The translations under genes and the position numbers were made by a program. Shown piece by piece: positions 30,251-44,543 of a DNA stretch of 64,000 nt. The stretch spans positions 1 through 64,000 of the forward strand of contig JAWPGT010000018.1 in assembly GCA_034638255.1 (NCBI GenBank). Reading direction: 5' to 3'. A model generated the notes under the pieces. The model did no database searches, was not told the origin of the DNA, and worked only from the letters and a program-made list of their open reading frames with translations. Source of the DNA: Coprinus comatus (lineage: Eukaryota > Basidiomycota > Agaricomycetes > Agaricales > Agaricaceae). Every line of letters begins with the position of its first letter. The stretch's first letter is position 1.

Positions 30251-33200
30251 TTACGTTTGTACATTTTGTGAGAATCTTCTCTGTACTTGTGCATAGTGTG
30301 CCATTTCTGCCTGGCTGACACTAGGAACCAAATTTTTGAGAGCGACAAGAAAGTCGTCTTCAATGACTTGCACTTGAATCTCTTCCAACGACGCCATTTC
30401 TGCCAGATAATACTGAGGCGTCAATGGATGAGGGTGATTTTTGTTTTCATCCCTGTTCAACTCAACTGTGGTATCTACATCAGAGGGTGCTCCACACTAC
30501 TCATAGAATACACACCTATCCTTTCTTCCAACTGCTCTGCCGTTCTTGACATTGCATTGAGCATTCCATCGGAACAAAGCGCATAGAAATCGGCTCCTGT
30601 ATAATTGAATGGACACATTTCTGCTATATTCTTTAAGTTGAGATCGGGATGCAACTTGAATTTGCGTGTCAAAGCTTCCAGGATATTCAGCTGCGCATCA
30701 TGTGTTTCGCTCACGCCCAGGTAAAGCATACGATCAAATCTGATGTCCAGCGAGTTAGAATGTTTCAAGGCAGCGAAAGATAAAGCTACGGCGCACCGTC
30801 CGGGACGCAGGAGCGCTGGATCTAATAGATCTGGGCGATTCGTTGCACCAATAACAAATACATTCGAAGCCGAGTTTCCCCCAGCCATACCGTCAATCTC
30901 TGCCAGAAGCTGGCTCACAATTCGATCCATTACACCCCCAGAGTCACCCTGGTTACCACGTTTTGGAGCCACCGAGTCCAATTCATCAAAGAATATTACA
31001 CAAGGCTTAGCATCTCGGGCACGCTGGAAAACCCTCCGAACATTGGCTTCGGACTCACCAATGTACATATTTAAGAGCTCTGGACCTTTTACAGAGAAGA
31101 AATTCAGTGAACAAGAAGTAGCAACAGCTTTTGCAACAAGTGTCTTTCCAGTTCCAGGTGGACCATAGAGGAGAATTCCTAGGGGAGAGAATTCAAAACA
31201 GTATCACTTGAAGATGAATTCGGTCTTACCAGAACGCTTTTTTAAACCATCGGAAAATAATTCTGGACGTTCTAAAGGAAGCTGTATGGTGTCAAGTATA
31301 TCGGTTTTGACATGAGCTAAGCCTCCGACATCATCCCACGTAACCGAAGGAATTTTTGGTGCACCGATGTTTTCTGAATACGCTGCTCGCACTTTCTTCA
31401 GCGCCTTTTCAAAGTCTCCAGCGGTTAAGAGAATCTGAGCATTTGCCCCAGAGACACTTGGTCTGTGAATTGTAAGATTGCTATATATTTTATAAAGTTC
31501 ATAAAAAAGACATACACTTGCTCATTAGCAGAGTGTTTGGCTCGGAAGATGAGATCAGAAAGGTCGATCGCTACTAATGCAGCAGTCTGTATTGCAAGTT
31601 CTTTGAGTGATACATCCGGTGCCAGTAATGTGTTGGACAGCAAGGCCTGTAGGATCTCCAGCCGTTCTTCCTCGTTTGGCGCCTACCAAATTGTTAAATA
31701 GATGTCTTGTGATATACGATGTTTGTCATACCTCAATTTCCACTTCATGCTTGAAACAAGACAAGAGCCCTAAGGGAACCCGTGTCGGATCACTTGTAGT
31801 GGCAGCAACTACCATAGGGAAACCTGTCATTTTCCAAGTCGAGTTGGATTCAGAGATACACTCCTTAATAGCACTGACGATTGCTAAGTCTTCATAAACA
31901 TGAATAAGATATGTTAGTGTTCATGCTCAAATGAAATGACATTACGGTACCTTTCCCCGCTTCTAGGGCTTGCGTTGTTTGAGCAAGAGCTTCAATATTC
32001 CTCAATACTAAGATACAAGGAGAGCATGTGCTGGCCTGCTCGAATCGGGCCCTGAGGGTTCCTTCAGTCTTTGCATCGTTTTCCCCAACCATGTTGTAGC
32101 AATCCACCTATTGAATGTCAAAGTCGGATTTAAGGACATTTTGAGTCCTAGAATTCATACCTCCAAAATATGCATACCGAGTTGCTGTGCTACCCAACAT
32201 GTTACAGAGAATTTACCATTTCCGCGCAAACCTTTCAATAAAACAGTTGTCTGAAGGTTGTAATCTACCGAATGACGACCGAAAGTGGCAGAGATTATCG
32301 ATGAAAGTTTAGAAAAAGGTGCGTCAGGGCGCAGAAGATTGGAATAGGGTAGTTTCTTGAGGAAAGAAAGTATTCCTCTGGGGTGGTTTTTATCTTAACC
32401 TAAATGGTTGGTGCATGACCTTGACGAATAATAGAAACGCACCTGATTCTAGGTAGGATCCAATGTCGGGGATGCGCGAGTGTTCCAACCCGGTTTGAAC
32501 CATACGGGTGGCAGATGAGTCGATCCAACATCCAAGTTCACCCGCAGTTGAGCCTGTGTAGATATCTTGGCCATTACTAGGTTCTAAGGTAGTGGGTATA
32601 ACGTTGTGTTCGACATTGGTGATGAGAAAGTAGACCAATTCATTTACTTCCCCGGCTCTGTATCCAATCGTTTGACCACAGGTTACAAGGCGTAAGGTGA
32701 GCCACTTACTGGTCGTCTGTACTATTAGTATCCTCGACTTCGTCCTCCGGAATTATGTTGTTAGCGTCGTTATATAATGGTAGCGCAATGATGTCGCCAG
32801 ACTTGACGAGGCGTTTAGATGCAGCAAAATATGATTTGAGGGAGTTTATATAAGTAGCTTGGTATCTTCTATTAATTGAAAAGGGGGTTGCTATCCGTGC
32901 AATGGTAACTGATTTTGCAATTGGTATGGCGGGTTGTCGTCGACCAAAAGACTTGGGCGTAGAGATATGCGAGGGTGATTGGCAAGATCTTGGTCGGCAG
33001 AGGCAAGTATGTTTGCCAGCAGAATGGGAGAACCACGAACAGTCCCACTATCAGTGAATTTTGAGGTCATTGTCAACTTGTCAGATCTCAAACACTTACG
33101 TAGTTGCAACTAATGTATCATTTGCTACAACTCGAACCAAACGATAATTTCTCTCAGGCAGAGACGTCGCAACAGCCTGATTCAGGTAAGAGAGACCACA

Positions 33201-33804
33201 GGATAACAAGATTCGGACTAACCCAGTCTTCATTTAGCAGTCCTATACGACCAAGATCGGCGGTACGTATATAGAGTGTGCAATGATCATCAGAGACGGA
33301 AACCGGAGAGGCCAAAGGTTCGACACCAAATATAACCTGGGATGTTTGATTACCGTCTACTGAACCACTAACTGATTGAGGGTCGCTGTCTCCATTCCGG
33401 CCATTGAGTTTGAGGGTTATGGGAGAGAAAGTATTAGCCAGGAATCCTTCATCTATTTCTATTCCCTCTGAATCTATTGAATCCGTTGAAGGTAGGTCAC
33501 CCGAGTCGGCAGTTCCGGATTGTATTACAATGATCCTTGTGAAGCCAGGTTTTACATAACCATGGCTTGTTGGCTCGAGCATCAAAGTTCGGAATACGAG
33601 TCGTTGCTGTGGGTCATGGTCAGTGGATTGGAGTTCATGTATAGAACCGAGGTGAAGAGGGGTATCGGAGAGGGTGTTTTCGAAGAGGTTTGGATTGTCG
33701 TATGCTATCTGGAAGGCAGCGTCTGAGAGCGCATCTAGAATGAGCTCTGTGAGATGAACACGGTGTGCTGGGATGGATTCCAGGGAGGCAGAGAGCAAGC
33801 TCAT
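30251..33804 (-). CDS. PEX6: Peroxisomal AAA ATPase peroxin-6
   Basis: Twelve exons from the ATG at 33804 ([16 protein letters not shown]) to 30251, about 990 residues if one missing base is allowed for. PEX6 forms a ring with PEX1 that extracts the PEX5 receptor from the peroxisome membrane. The D1 nucleotide-binding site is degenerate (GLRGNGKF), as usual in this family. D2 is complete: [68 protein letters not shown], with an intron between PGR and FDRM. One base appears to be missing between about 32960 and 33000, where the frame shifts from SPILLANIL to [20 protein letters not shown]. All introns are 41-67 bp. It diverges from GAR1 with 121 bp between starts. Confidence 0.93.
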
Positions 33805-33925
33805 GGTTTGTGATTTCCGGGTGAAATGCAAAGGTATATTCCCGAGGACCCTGGTTTCCTAACTGGGACAGGCAACAACACCAGCAAACGGACGAACGAA
33901 AAAATTACTCTTTACATATTCCACT
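33805..33925. promoter_or_regulatory. Bidirectional promoter PEX6/GAR1
   Basis: 121 bp between divergent start codons, so both core promoters must lie here or in the 5' UTRs. No clear TATA box. Confidence 0.6.
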
Positions 33926-34719
33926 ATGAATCGTGGAGGCAGTTCGTTTCGAGGTGCTCGCGGAGGTGGCTCTTTCCGTGGGGGCAAGTCTTGCTGTTCT
34001 TCATGAAATCATTTTCTGACAATTCTCCTAGGGCGCGGTGGTTTTCAAAGTAGAGATGCAGGTCCCCCAGATCAAGTCTTGGGTATTTTTCTTCACTCCT
34101 CGAATCTACCTCCAGATATTGATAATGGCTCGCAGAGATGGGCACTTTCGTGCATGCTGTGGAAGACGAGATGCTATGTTCATCGCTACTACCAGACAAG
34201 GTACCTTACTTCAACGCCCCCATTTACCTGCAAAACAAATCGGTGGTTGGCAAGGTCGATGAAATTTTGGGCCCGATCAACGAGGTATTCTTTTCCGTAA
34301 AGATGGGTGAGGGCATGGTGGCCAGTAGTTTCAAAAAAGGAGACAAGGTGTACATTGGCGGCGATAAGCTGCTACCCCTTGAACGGTTCCTGCCAAAACC
34401 CAAGGTCGCTGGTGGTATGCTATTATTACCTCTTCATACGAAACATTATATATTGACTTGTGTATATCAGGTGTTACAAGTAGGGCCTACATTACTGTTT
34501 TCCATGAGAATCTACTAATCATTTTTACCAGAACGTGGCCGAGGACGGGGTGGTGCAGCTGGCCGAGGTGCTAGAGGTGGTTTCCAACGTGGAGGAGCAA
34601 GGGGTGGATTTGGCCGAGGCGGTGGAAGAGGTGGCCCTCCAGGAAGAGGACGAGGTGGAGGAGGTTTCCGTGGCAGCAGCAGCAGTCGCGGACGAGGTGG
34701 TTACCGGGGATCATTTTAA
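33926..34719 (+). CDS. GAR1: H/ACA ribonucleoprotein subunit GAR1
   Basis: Four exons (33926-33983, 34032-34082, 34136-34414, 34532-34719) give 191 residues. GAR1 is a core protein of H/ACA snoRNPs, which pseudouridylate rRNA and snRNA in the nucleolus. The central domain has [39 protein letters not shown] and [13 protein letters not shown], as in all GAR1 proteins. Both ends are RGG-rich ([16 protein letters not shown] and [18 protein letters not shown]). Intron 1 (33984-34031) must use a GC donor (GGG|GCAAGT) to join the RGG frame. Intron 3 is 117 bp and longer than its neighbours. The stop is 93 bp from that of MIS14. Confidence 0.94.
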
Positions 34720-34812
34720 AATGTGGTTTCCATACTGGTTGTATATCTATTTCTTCAAGATCGCAATATAATTGTACAAGCTCTATGAGTACAAATCGGA
34801 ATGTGCTGTATA

Positions 34813-35635
34813 TCAATATTTCAGAGATTTCAGCTGGCATGTCGCCCTTTCCGCACGCTGTACACGTTCCTGCTGATCGGGTACAGTCTGCAAGATCATC
34901 TTTAATATACTTTACAGAACACTAAGTTTCTGATCATGCTCACTTGACGCAGTTCCTCCGTCATGGCAGACGTCTTTTGGAAATCTTCCAGAAGGTCTGT
35001 GGTTACCAAATTATCTGGTTCGTCTTTGTCAAGGTGAGCAAGTGTATTTGATTTCAAGGGAGAAATAGAGTCACCGTCGAGTACCTCGTCTTGGTCGTCC
35101 AATGCGTCAATGATTTCAGCGACCGTTTTATCCTGACCATGAGCTTTGGTCATGAGTTCGGACAACCGTGTTTCTATTTCTCTCGGGACTTGGCGTCTTG
35201 TAGTAGCCATTCGTTTGTGCCATTGTAGACGAGTGTCCGCAAGACTCCAGATGCGCCTGTCCAGCACCTCGTCAAAAGCCTCCATATCTATGTTCAAGTC
35301 TCAGCTTTTATGCTGAGACGCAGATTGAAGATAAGCACAAACCGTGATCAGCAGTTATTTCTTCAAAGTTGTGACCATTGACTCTGAGATTAGGTTGTGC
35401 CATAGAGAAAGTTGCTTCAATAAACTACAGAAATGAGACGTCGGATAGATGGTGGGGTGAACGGTCTGACCTGATTCAGGTGAGCAAGTGTAGCATCGTG
35501 CTCTGCGTCAAGAGCCTCTGCAGCCAACACCTTCTCGACATGGGATAGTGCAGCCTGTTTGTATCTTGTGGCTATCCGCTGCCAGTCGTGGATGGACCCA
35601 ACGGACACTCTTGGAATGTCTTCCCTCGACTCCAT
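34813..35635 (-). CDS. MIS14: Kinetochore MIND-complex subunit Mis14/Nsl1
   Basis: Four exons (35635-35471, 35424-35343, 35287-34944, 34887-34813) give 221 residues. The protein has the Mis14/Nsl1 signature: an N-terminal helix (IHDWQRIATRYKQAALSHV), the motif FSMAQPNLRVNGHNFEE and the later DRRIWSLADTRLQWHKRMA, followed by a coiled-coil C-terminus. With Mis12, Nnf1 and Dsn1 it links CENP-C to the Ndc80 complex. The ATG at 35635 is used because the codon before it is TTG. It is transcribed in tandem after YJU2, with 73 bp between the YJU2 stop and this start. The family call rests on these motifs; sequence conservation in the family is low, so some doubt remains. Confidence 0.78.
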
Positions 35636-35708
35636 CAAGCAGCTGCATCAACGCGTCCTGGCGCGACACCATATAATTACAATGCACGTGATCGTGGTAA
35701 TTACTAAT

Positions 35709-36674
35709 TTACTTGCCCTTTTTCACTATCTTAACTCCTAACACATTCTTGCCTCCTATCTTCTTCTTCTTTGCTGCAGGCATCAGCGTATGTGTGGGTA
35801 CAGGCAACAGACTCTCTGCATCCTCTGCCTTGCGCTTCACCGTCACTACAGTCGTCTCATCTCCACCTGCCCCTGATGCAGGTACTCTCACTTTTGAGAA
35901 TACCTCCCTCACTAGCTTCTCTCATCTTCTTCTTCCAACCGTCGTCGTTCCGCATCCTCTTCGTCTTCCACTTCCTCAACCTTGGCTCGAGCCAGTAAGT
36001 CTACCGACTGCCCAACCCTTTCATTCCGGGCATTTCGTGCCCGTATGTCTTGCAATGCATCAAGAATGTCCATCTCTCGTTTTGAATCAACAGTGCGATT
36101 CTCTAGGGCCTTCATTGGGTTGTTTTCCTCTTCTTCCATCTTTGTCAGGCGATCTTCTTCCTCTACGGCCCTTTCCTCTCTCCAAGGCTCAAAATTACGG
36201 GACGCGCCATGCTCTGCCGCATAGTCAGTGTTTTTGGGATCTGTCTTGAACGTAATCTCTGCAGAACACAGGGTGCTGGGGTACTTTCAGTCACTAGATA
36301 TTGCTATAACATGTCAATACTTACCATTTGATATAAAAGCGGAATATTTTAATCCCATAGTAGTCTTCTCCTTCCACCGTCTCTTTACGGGCATTGAACT
36401 TCTTGCCCTTGTAGATATATTCCCCACATGTGTTACAGCGCCTGATAGAAACATCATTCTCAGAAATTACATGAAACTGATGATATATGTACATACATTG
36501 AGAATGGTGCCATGAGACGCACCACCTGTTGCGAGTTCTTGGGTACCTTCCTCCTCGGAATGAGGTCGGGATCGAAATCAGGGGGAAAATACTTGTTGAG
36601 AACTGGGCAGTAAATATGTGAGTAAGGAAACAGTATTATTCCCTGGCCTTTGGCGTACCTTTACGTTCGGACAT
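35709..36674 (-). CDS. YJU2: Splicing factor YJU2 (CWC16 family)
   Basis: Four exons (36674-36659, 36602-36497, 36441-36325, 36275-35709), about 268 residues. The N-terminus starts [17 protein letters not shown] and has [52 protein letters not shown] and [11 protein letters not shown], an almost exact match to the conserved YJU2/CCDC94 core with its CxxC...CxxC zinc site. YJU2 promotes the first catalytic step of splicing in the activated spliceosome. The acidic tail ([20 protein letters not shown]) is followed, one base out of frame, by VREVFSKVR, so a base is probably missing near 35912. The first exon is only 16 bp. The start is 85 bp from DHX35. Confidence 0.93.
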
Positions 36675-36759
36675 TGTGGTTAGTGTTTAGAGTGGCAATG
36701 ACTGAGCAAGGCGGTCTATACTGTGTTGACAAGTGTTTGCTCAGATCTCCCCCAGATCC
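36675..36759. promoter_or_regulatory. Bidirectional promoter YJU2/DHX35
   Basis: Only 85 bp separate the two start codons, the shortest divergent spacer in the window. Both genes encode spliceosome factors, which makes co-regulation plausible. Confidence 0.6.
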
Positions 36760-39516
36760 ATGTCTGCTGCACTCAAGTTTTGGAAGCCTGGCACTGCTGG
36801 ACCAGGAAGCAGTCTCGACAGAGCTTCAGAACAAGAAGGCTCTCTGGTACAGTCCGCCCCCTTTGTGTCGTCCCTCTCCATCCAGGGTCAACGAGAACGT
36901 CTGCCTATCTTTAAACATCGTAGGTGAAAACATCCATGTATATTCAATTTGCATTCACCTCAGCAACTCTGTATAGGAGAAAAGTTGTTGTACTGTGTTG
37001 AAAAGTTTGGTGTCACTATTGTTGTTGGACAAACCGGCTGTGGAAAGACTACCCGTATGTTTTATTCTATACAGCATACGAAACATTTACCTGAAATTCT
37101 GTAGAATTGCCACAATATCTGCACGAAAGTGGATGGACAAATAATGGAATGACTGTCGCATGTACCCAACCGCGTCGTGTAGCTGCAACTTCTGTTGCCA
37201 ATAGAGTAGCGGCGGAGGTTGGGTCTATACTAGGTGATGAAGTAGGCTATACCATCCGATTCGAAGACGTTAGCAGCAAGGAGAGGACTCGCATACTATA
37301 TATGACAGATGGTATGCTCTTCCGGGAGACACTTATAGATCCGCTCTTGACACGATACAGTGTTATAATGGTATGACTGTTTATTGATTCATTCTGCCAC
37401 TCCTAAAACTCACTTTTTGTTAGATTGACGAAGCTCACGAGAGAAGCATTTATACGGACCTCCTTCTTGGTGTTCTAAAAAAGTTGTATGAATTTCCAAC
37501 AACAATGATCCGACACTTATCCTTGCAATTTTAGGATTCGTCGCAAGCGACCTTCACTTCGCCTGATTGTTTCCTCGGCTACATTAGATGCGACATCTCT
37601 CAAAGACTATTTCACATCTTCAACTTCTCCTGATGAAGCCACGATAGTCAGTCTAGAAGGACGTATGTATCCCGTAGAAGTTGCATATCTACAAGAACCC
37701 ACGGCAGACTATGTCAAAAAAGCGGCAGAAGTGGCTTGGAATATTAATCTACAGGTAAAACTAAACCTTAGTCTAGCCTGTGAAGTATTTCTGAAAGCGA
37801 TTACAGCAAGCCCCAGGTGATATCCTCGTATTCCTTACAGGTAGAGACGACATAGACCGCTGTCTAGAGGAATTGTCGGAAATGCTTCCATCGTAAGGTT
37901 TCGTCCAAATAGCCCTGCTATAGCACACTTATTGATTATATTAAGTCTTCCCCGCAATGCTCCTCGTCTTATACCTCTGGCTCTTCACGCTGGTCTTACA
38001 ACCGAGGAACAGCTACATGTGTTTGAACCAACACAACGAGGAAGCCGCAAGCTGATCGTATCGACTAATATTGCTGAGGTAGGTCGTTTTTGTGTCTACT
38101 TGTATATCTCGTACTTTATTGTTAGGCAAGCGTCACGATAGAGGGAGTTAAATATGTCATAGACTCTGGTTTTGTCAAGGTAGTCAACTGGTTATTACTT
38201 AGTCCTATTCGAGTTTACTGACCGCTACCAAGATTCGAGTATACAACCCATCCACTGCCTTGGCCTCCCTGGTCGCTGTCTCAACCTCTGTAGCGTCAGC
38301 AACCCAACGTGCCGGTCGTGCAGGCCGAACGTCACCTGGAATCTGTTATAGGCTCTATCCGGAATCTAGTCTGGAATCTATGCCCTTTGCAACACCACCT
38401 GAAATCACTCGTACAGATATGACAACACCTATACTACAACTCAAGTCTCTCGGAATTGACGATTTAATGAAGTTTGAATGGGTTTCTTCTCCTCCAGCCG
38501 AAACTGTATTACGAGCACTGGAAGGTCTCCATGCAGCTGGCATGATCGATGAAGGTGGCCGTCTAACCCTGATGGGTGAACAAGTTGCTGAATGCCCAGT
38601 AGAAGTTGGCATAGCACGCATGGTAATAAAATCCTTGTGTAGATAGAAACCGATTTAACACTTTTCTCAGTTATTTAGATCCAAAGATTATCGATGCGGG
38701 GCAGAAATATTGACCATTGCTGCGATGACGGCAGTACAGGATGTCTTTATCATCCCCGAAGGCACCGCTGGTGCTTTGGCTGAATTGGAAAGAAGGAAGT
38801 TTACTGCAACGGAAGGAGTAAGTCCTGTATCAGAAATTGAATGTTCTACTAATGTTACCTGTGTAGGATCATTTAACGCTCCTCAACGGTATAGTCCATT
38901 CTTGCTAGTTCAGACCCGGTCTGATTATCCTTGTAGCTTATAACGCTTTTGTAAAATATGGCCGATCCTCTAGCTGGTGTAAGGCTCGTTCACTGTCTTT
39001 CCGCGCCATGTCAAGAGCAGTTTCTATACGCGGGCAGCTCAAGAAATATATGCAGCGATTCAATCTACTTCTTGAAAGCTGTGAAGGAGATTCGGAACGC
39101 CTGCGCCGTTGTCTTGTTAGTGGATATTGGAGAAATGGTGCAAAATGGGTAGCAGATGGAACCTATAGATCTGTTAGAGGTAACAGAGTAAGTCCCCCCT
39201 TGACTTCCTTCACCTATCAAATTTCTCATCACTCATGTATATTAGGTTCTACACGTTCATCCAACCTCTGTTCTATTCACCCGTAAACCCAGTTCTGGTT
39301 GGGTTATTTTCCATGAAATGGAGGAAACCAAGAAAACTCAGTAAGTCCACAAAGTTGGATGTGGGCCCTAAGAGCTCAACTTTAAATCAGGATTCGTATT
39401 CTAACAGAAATCGAACCAGACTGGTAAGATTCTTTTCACTGCCCACGTTGTAGTACATTTCCTTATCACGATCTAGGCTCCTGGATCATGGTCACCAATA
39501 TCAAGGAAAACGTTAG
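36760..39516 (+). CDS. DHX35: DEAH-box RNA helicase DHX35
   Basis: Fifteen exons give 677 residues, close to the usual length of DHX35. It begins [16 protein letters not shown], the family N-terminus. The helicase motifs are in order: [17 protein letters not shown] (I), TQPRRVAA (Ia), DEAHERS (II), SSATLDA (III), [14 protein letters not shown] (V) and [18 protein letters not shown] (VI). The ratchet/OB-type C-terminal region follows ([38 protein letters not shown]). DHX35 is a component of catalytic spliceosomes that works with a G-patch partner. Exon 11 has only 22 bp (38867-38888). All introns are 47-58 bp with GT-AG ends. MIC19 starts 91 bp downstream on the same strand. Confidence 0.93.
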
Positions 39517-39607
39517 CTAGCAACAGTTATGTGTATATAATGATACCCCTTACTATATATTTGGTTTTCAAGAAGCGTGGGAATTATCTAACTTGTCCTT
39601 CGTGTTC

Positions 39608-40299
39608 ATGGGTGCCTCTCAGTCAAGGTCAGAAACCGATGAGAAGGTTTTCCAAAGCGAAACTCCTATTTCCGTAGGTTACATGATATTCCTCGTTTCC
39701 TTCTTACCTATGAAATCCGGGTAGTTTTCTCCAGATGTTGTAAACCAACTTTCTACCCGACTTGAGTCTGCGGATACAAGCCCAGAACGTCAGACTGTCC
39801 TTGACTCCCATATTCGCGCTCGGATACAAGATGAACTCGAACATTTGAAGAGGGAAGAAGAGGAGGTTCAAAGAGATATTGAACGCGCGCTAGAGAAGGA
39901 GAACTTGGACAAGGAACGTGCCATGGCTGGTGAAGCTTCGGAGGGAGACGGAAGTGGTGCGGGAGAGGTTAAGAGTAGTGCAGCTCTCCAAGGTGACCTA
40001 GAAGAGATACGAGGCAAGGTCAGCAAGTATCAATCGAGGAAGGAATTGTCGGAGTACCCGGAAGTAAGAGACGTTGGTGCTGCCGTTGTAGAATGTTATA
40101 GGTCCGATTGCCTGTGTTAGGTTTACCTCTGCTAACTTTTTCTTTAGACAAAATCCTACGAGGACATTAGATTGTTGGAAGGAAGTTGAACAATTCAAAC
40201 TTTCTGTCGGGAAATTAGAGCAGGTATTTCAGAGTCCGTTGCAGTGGGTGGTACATCGTACTAAGCAACATACAGGCATATTTCAAATCATTGCAATAA
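39608..40299 (+). CDS. MIC19: MICOS complex subunit MIC19
   Basis: Four exons (39608-39673, 39725-40101, 40148-40223, 40276-40299), 180 residues. It starts MGASQSRSETDEKVFQSETP, so Gly2 is a likely myristoylation site as in other Mic19 proteins. The middle is a long charged coiled coil (RARIQDELEHLKREEEEVQR, ALEKENLDKERAMAGEAS). The C-terminus carries CYRQNPTRTLDCW, a CX10C pair split by intron 2; in this family these Cys form the redox-sensitive disulfide. MIC19 helps build crista junctions in the mitochondrial inner membrane. It ends 80 bp before the next, convergent gene. Confidence 0.88.
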
Positions 40300-40379
40300 T
40301 ATACTATAGAGCAATATGCACTACAGATGCATCGACAACTAGGAGAATATCATCTTAGGCGTCGAGTAAGACGTGGGTT

Positions 40380-41337
40380 TTAAAGTGCAGTCCCAACAGG
40401 ATAGCCCGCCTGATCCTCAGGTGGTTGATATGCATTCTCAGTACTGTGGTGTGAACCCCTCCCACCAGGCACTGCTTTAAACAGGTAACTCCAAAGGGAG
40501 GATGTAGATTGACGGTCGCCGGCATGCAAAGAATTTTTGGAATTTTTGCTTCCGAGCGCAGCGATGATAAGATTCGACGGCACCCTCCCTAGACGCGGTT
40601 CGCCACTTGTTTCGGAAAGATGTGAGGTTACACTGACATTTGAGGGCTTGTGCGGGATAGCCTTGTCGTTATCATGAGAACCCTGTAGCTGGGATGATGA
40701 GCCTTGACCAACTTCTCCATTGCCTTGGGTTTGGATTGAATTTTGGGACAACTTTTTTAGCGGCTTGGGCCAAATGACCGAACCTGTTCTCCGCAATCGT
40801 TGTTCAAGAGTCCAAGCTGGGCGAGGAAGGGGGGTCGTTGGGTCGTCGAAGAGCATGTGTTTGGCCCTTTCTGGGTCTACGTTATTTGTCGGTAATGTTG
40901 CAGTTGCTCTGACATCGCCCACAAACTTGACCCGTTTATCATCTTGTGGTCTCTTGAGTAATGGTTTATGTGAGTGCTGCTTTGGGCCGCTGATGCGGGC
41001 GTTACGGATTGTGTTGACCATCGTCTTGCGGTGTTTCTCCTATCCTCCGATGAGAACGATGTAGAAGCCGTTTAAATACACACATATATATATACTGTAC
41101 CTTCTCCTGCTGTTGTTTCTCTTTGGTTTTCTTAATCGCCTTTCCCCAGCAAATCCATAACAGAGTGACTGCCACCGCGAGAAGTACACCTGCGACGACA
41201 CCGCCGGCTATCGCTGGTACTGGGAGGGATGATTTGGTGCCAGCATCGACGTCCGTGGTGGGGCGGGCAGCGAAGAGGGTGGTGGTGACAACGTCGACGA
41301 GAAAGAGTGGAGAAGATGAAGGTTTGATTAATGGCAT
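40380..41337 (-). CDS. Predicted single-pass membrane protein, function unknown
   Basis: Two exons (41337-41101 and 41039-40380), 298 residues. The start is taken at the ATG at 41337, since the upstream codon is GTG. Residues about 41-64 are a transmembrane helix (PAIAGGVVAGVLLAVAVTLLW) followed by KKTKEKQQQEK, so the long C-terminus is probably cytosolic. The C-terminal 200 residues are Ser/Pro/Lys-rich without a recognised domain. A short segment RRTGSVIWPKPLKKL may be a conserved motif. It is tandem to CEF1 (118 bp from its stop). I do not recognise the family. Confidence 0.7.
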
Positions 41338-41455
41338 TGCGACCACGGCATTTTCAGGAGGACGGGAGGATAATCGGAAGCACTGGTCTTCGCATGAGAA
41401 CGAGGCTGCCTCGTGTTCTTATTAATAGCAATATCTACATACAAAATCATACATT

Positions 41456-44543
<3,088 letters not shown>

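Noticed and set aside
34535..34771. Acidic plus-strand ORF over the GAR1 C-terminal region
   Set aside because: It is the other frame of the Arg/Gly-rich GAR1 tail; the RGG frame matches the family.
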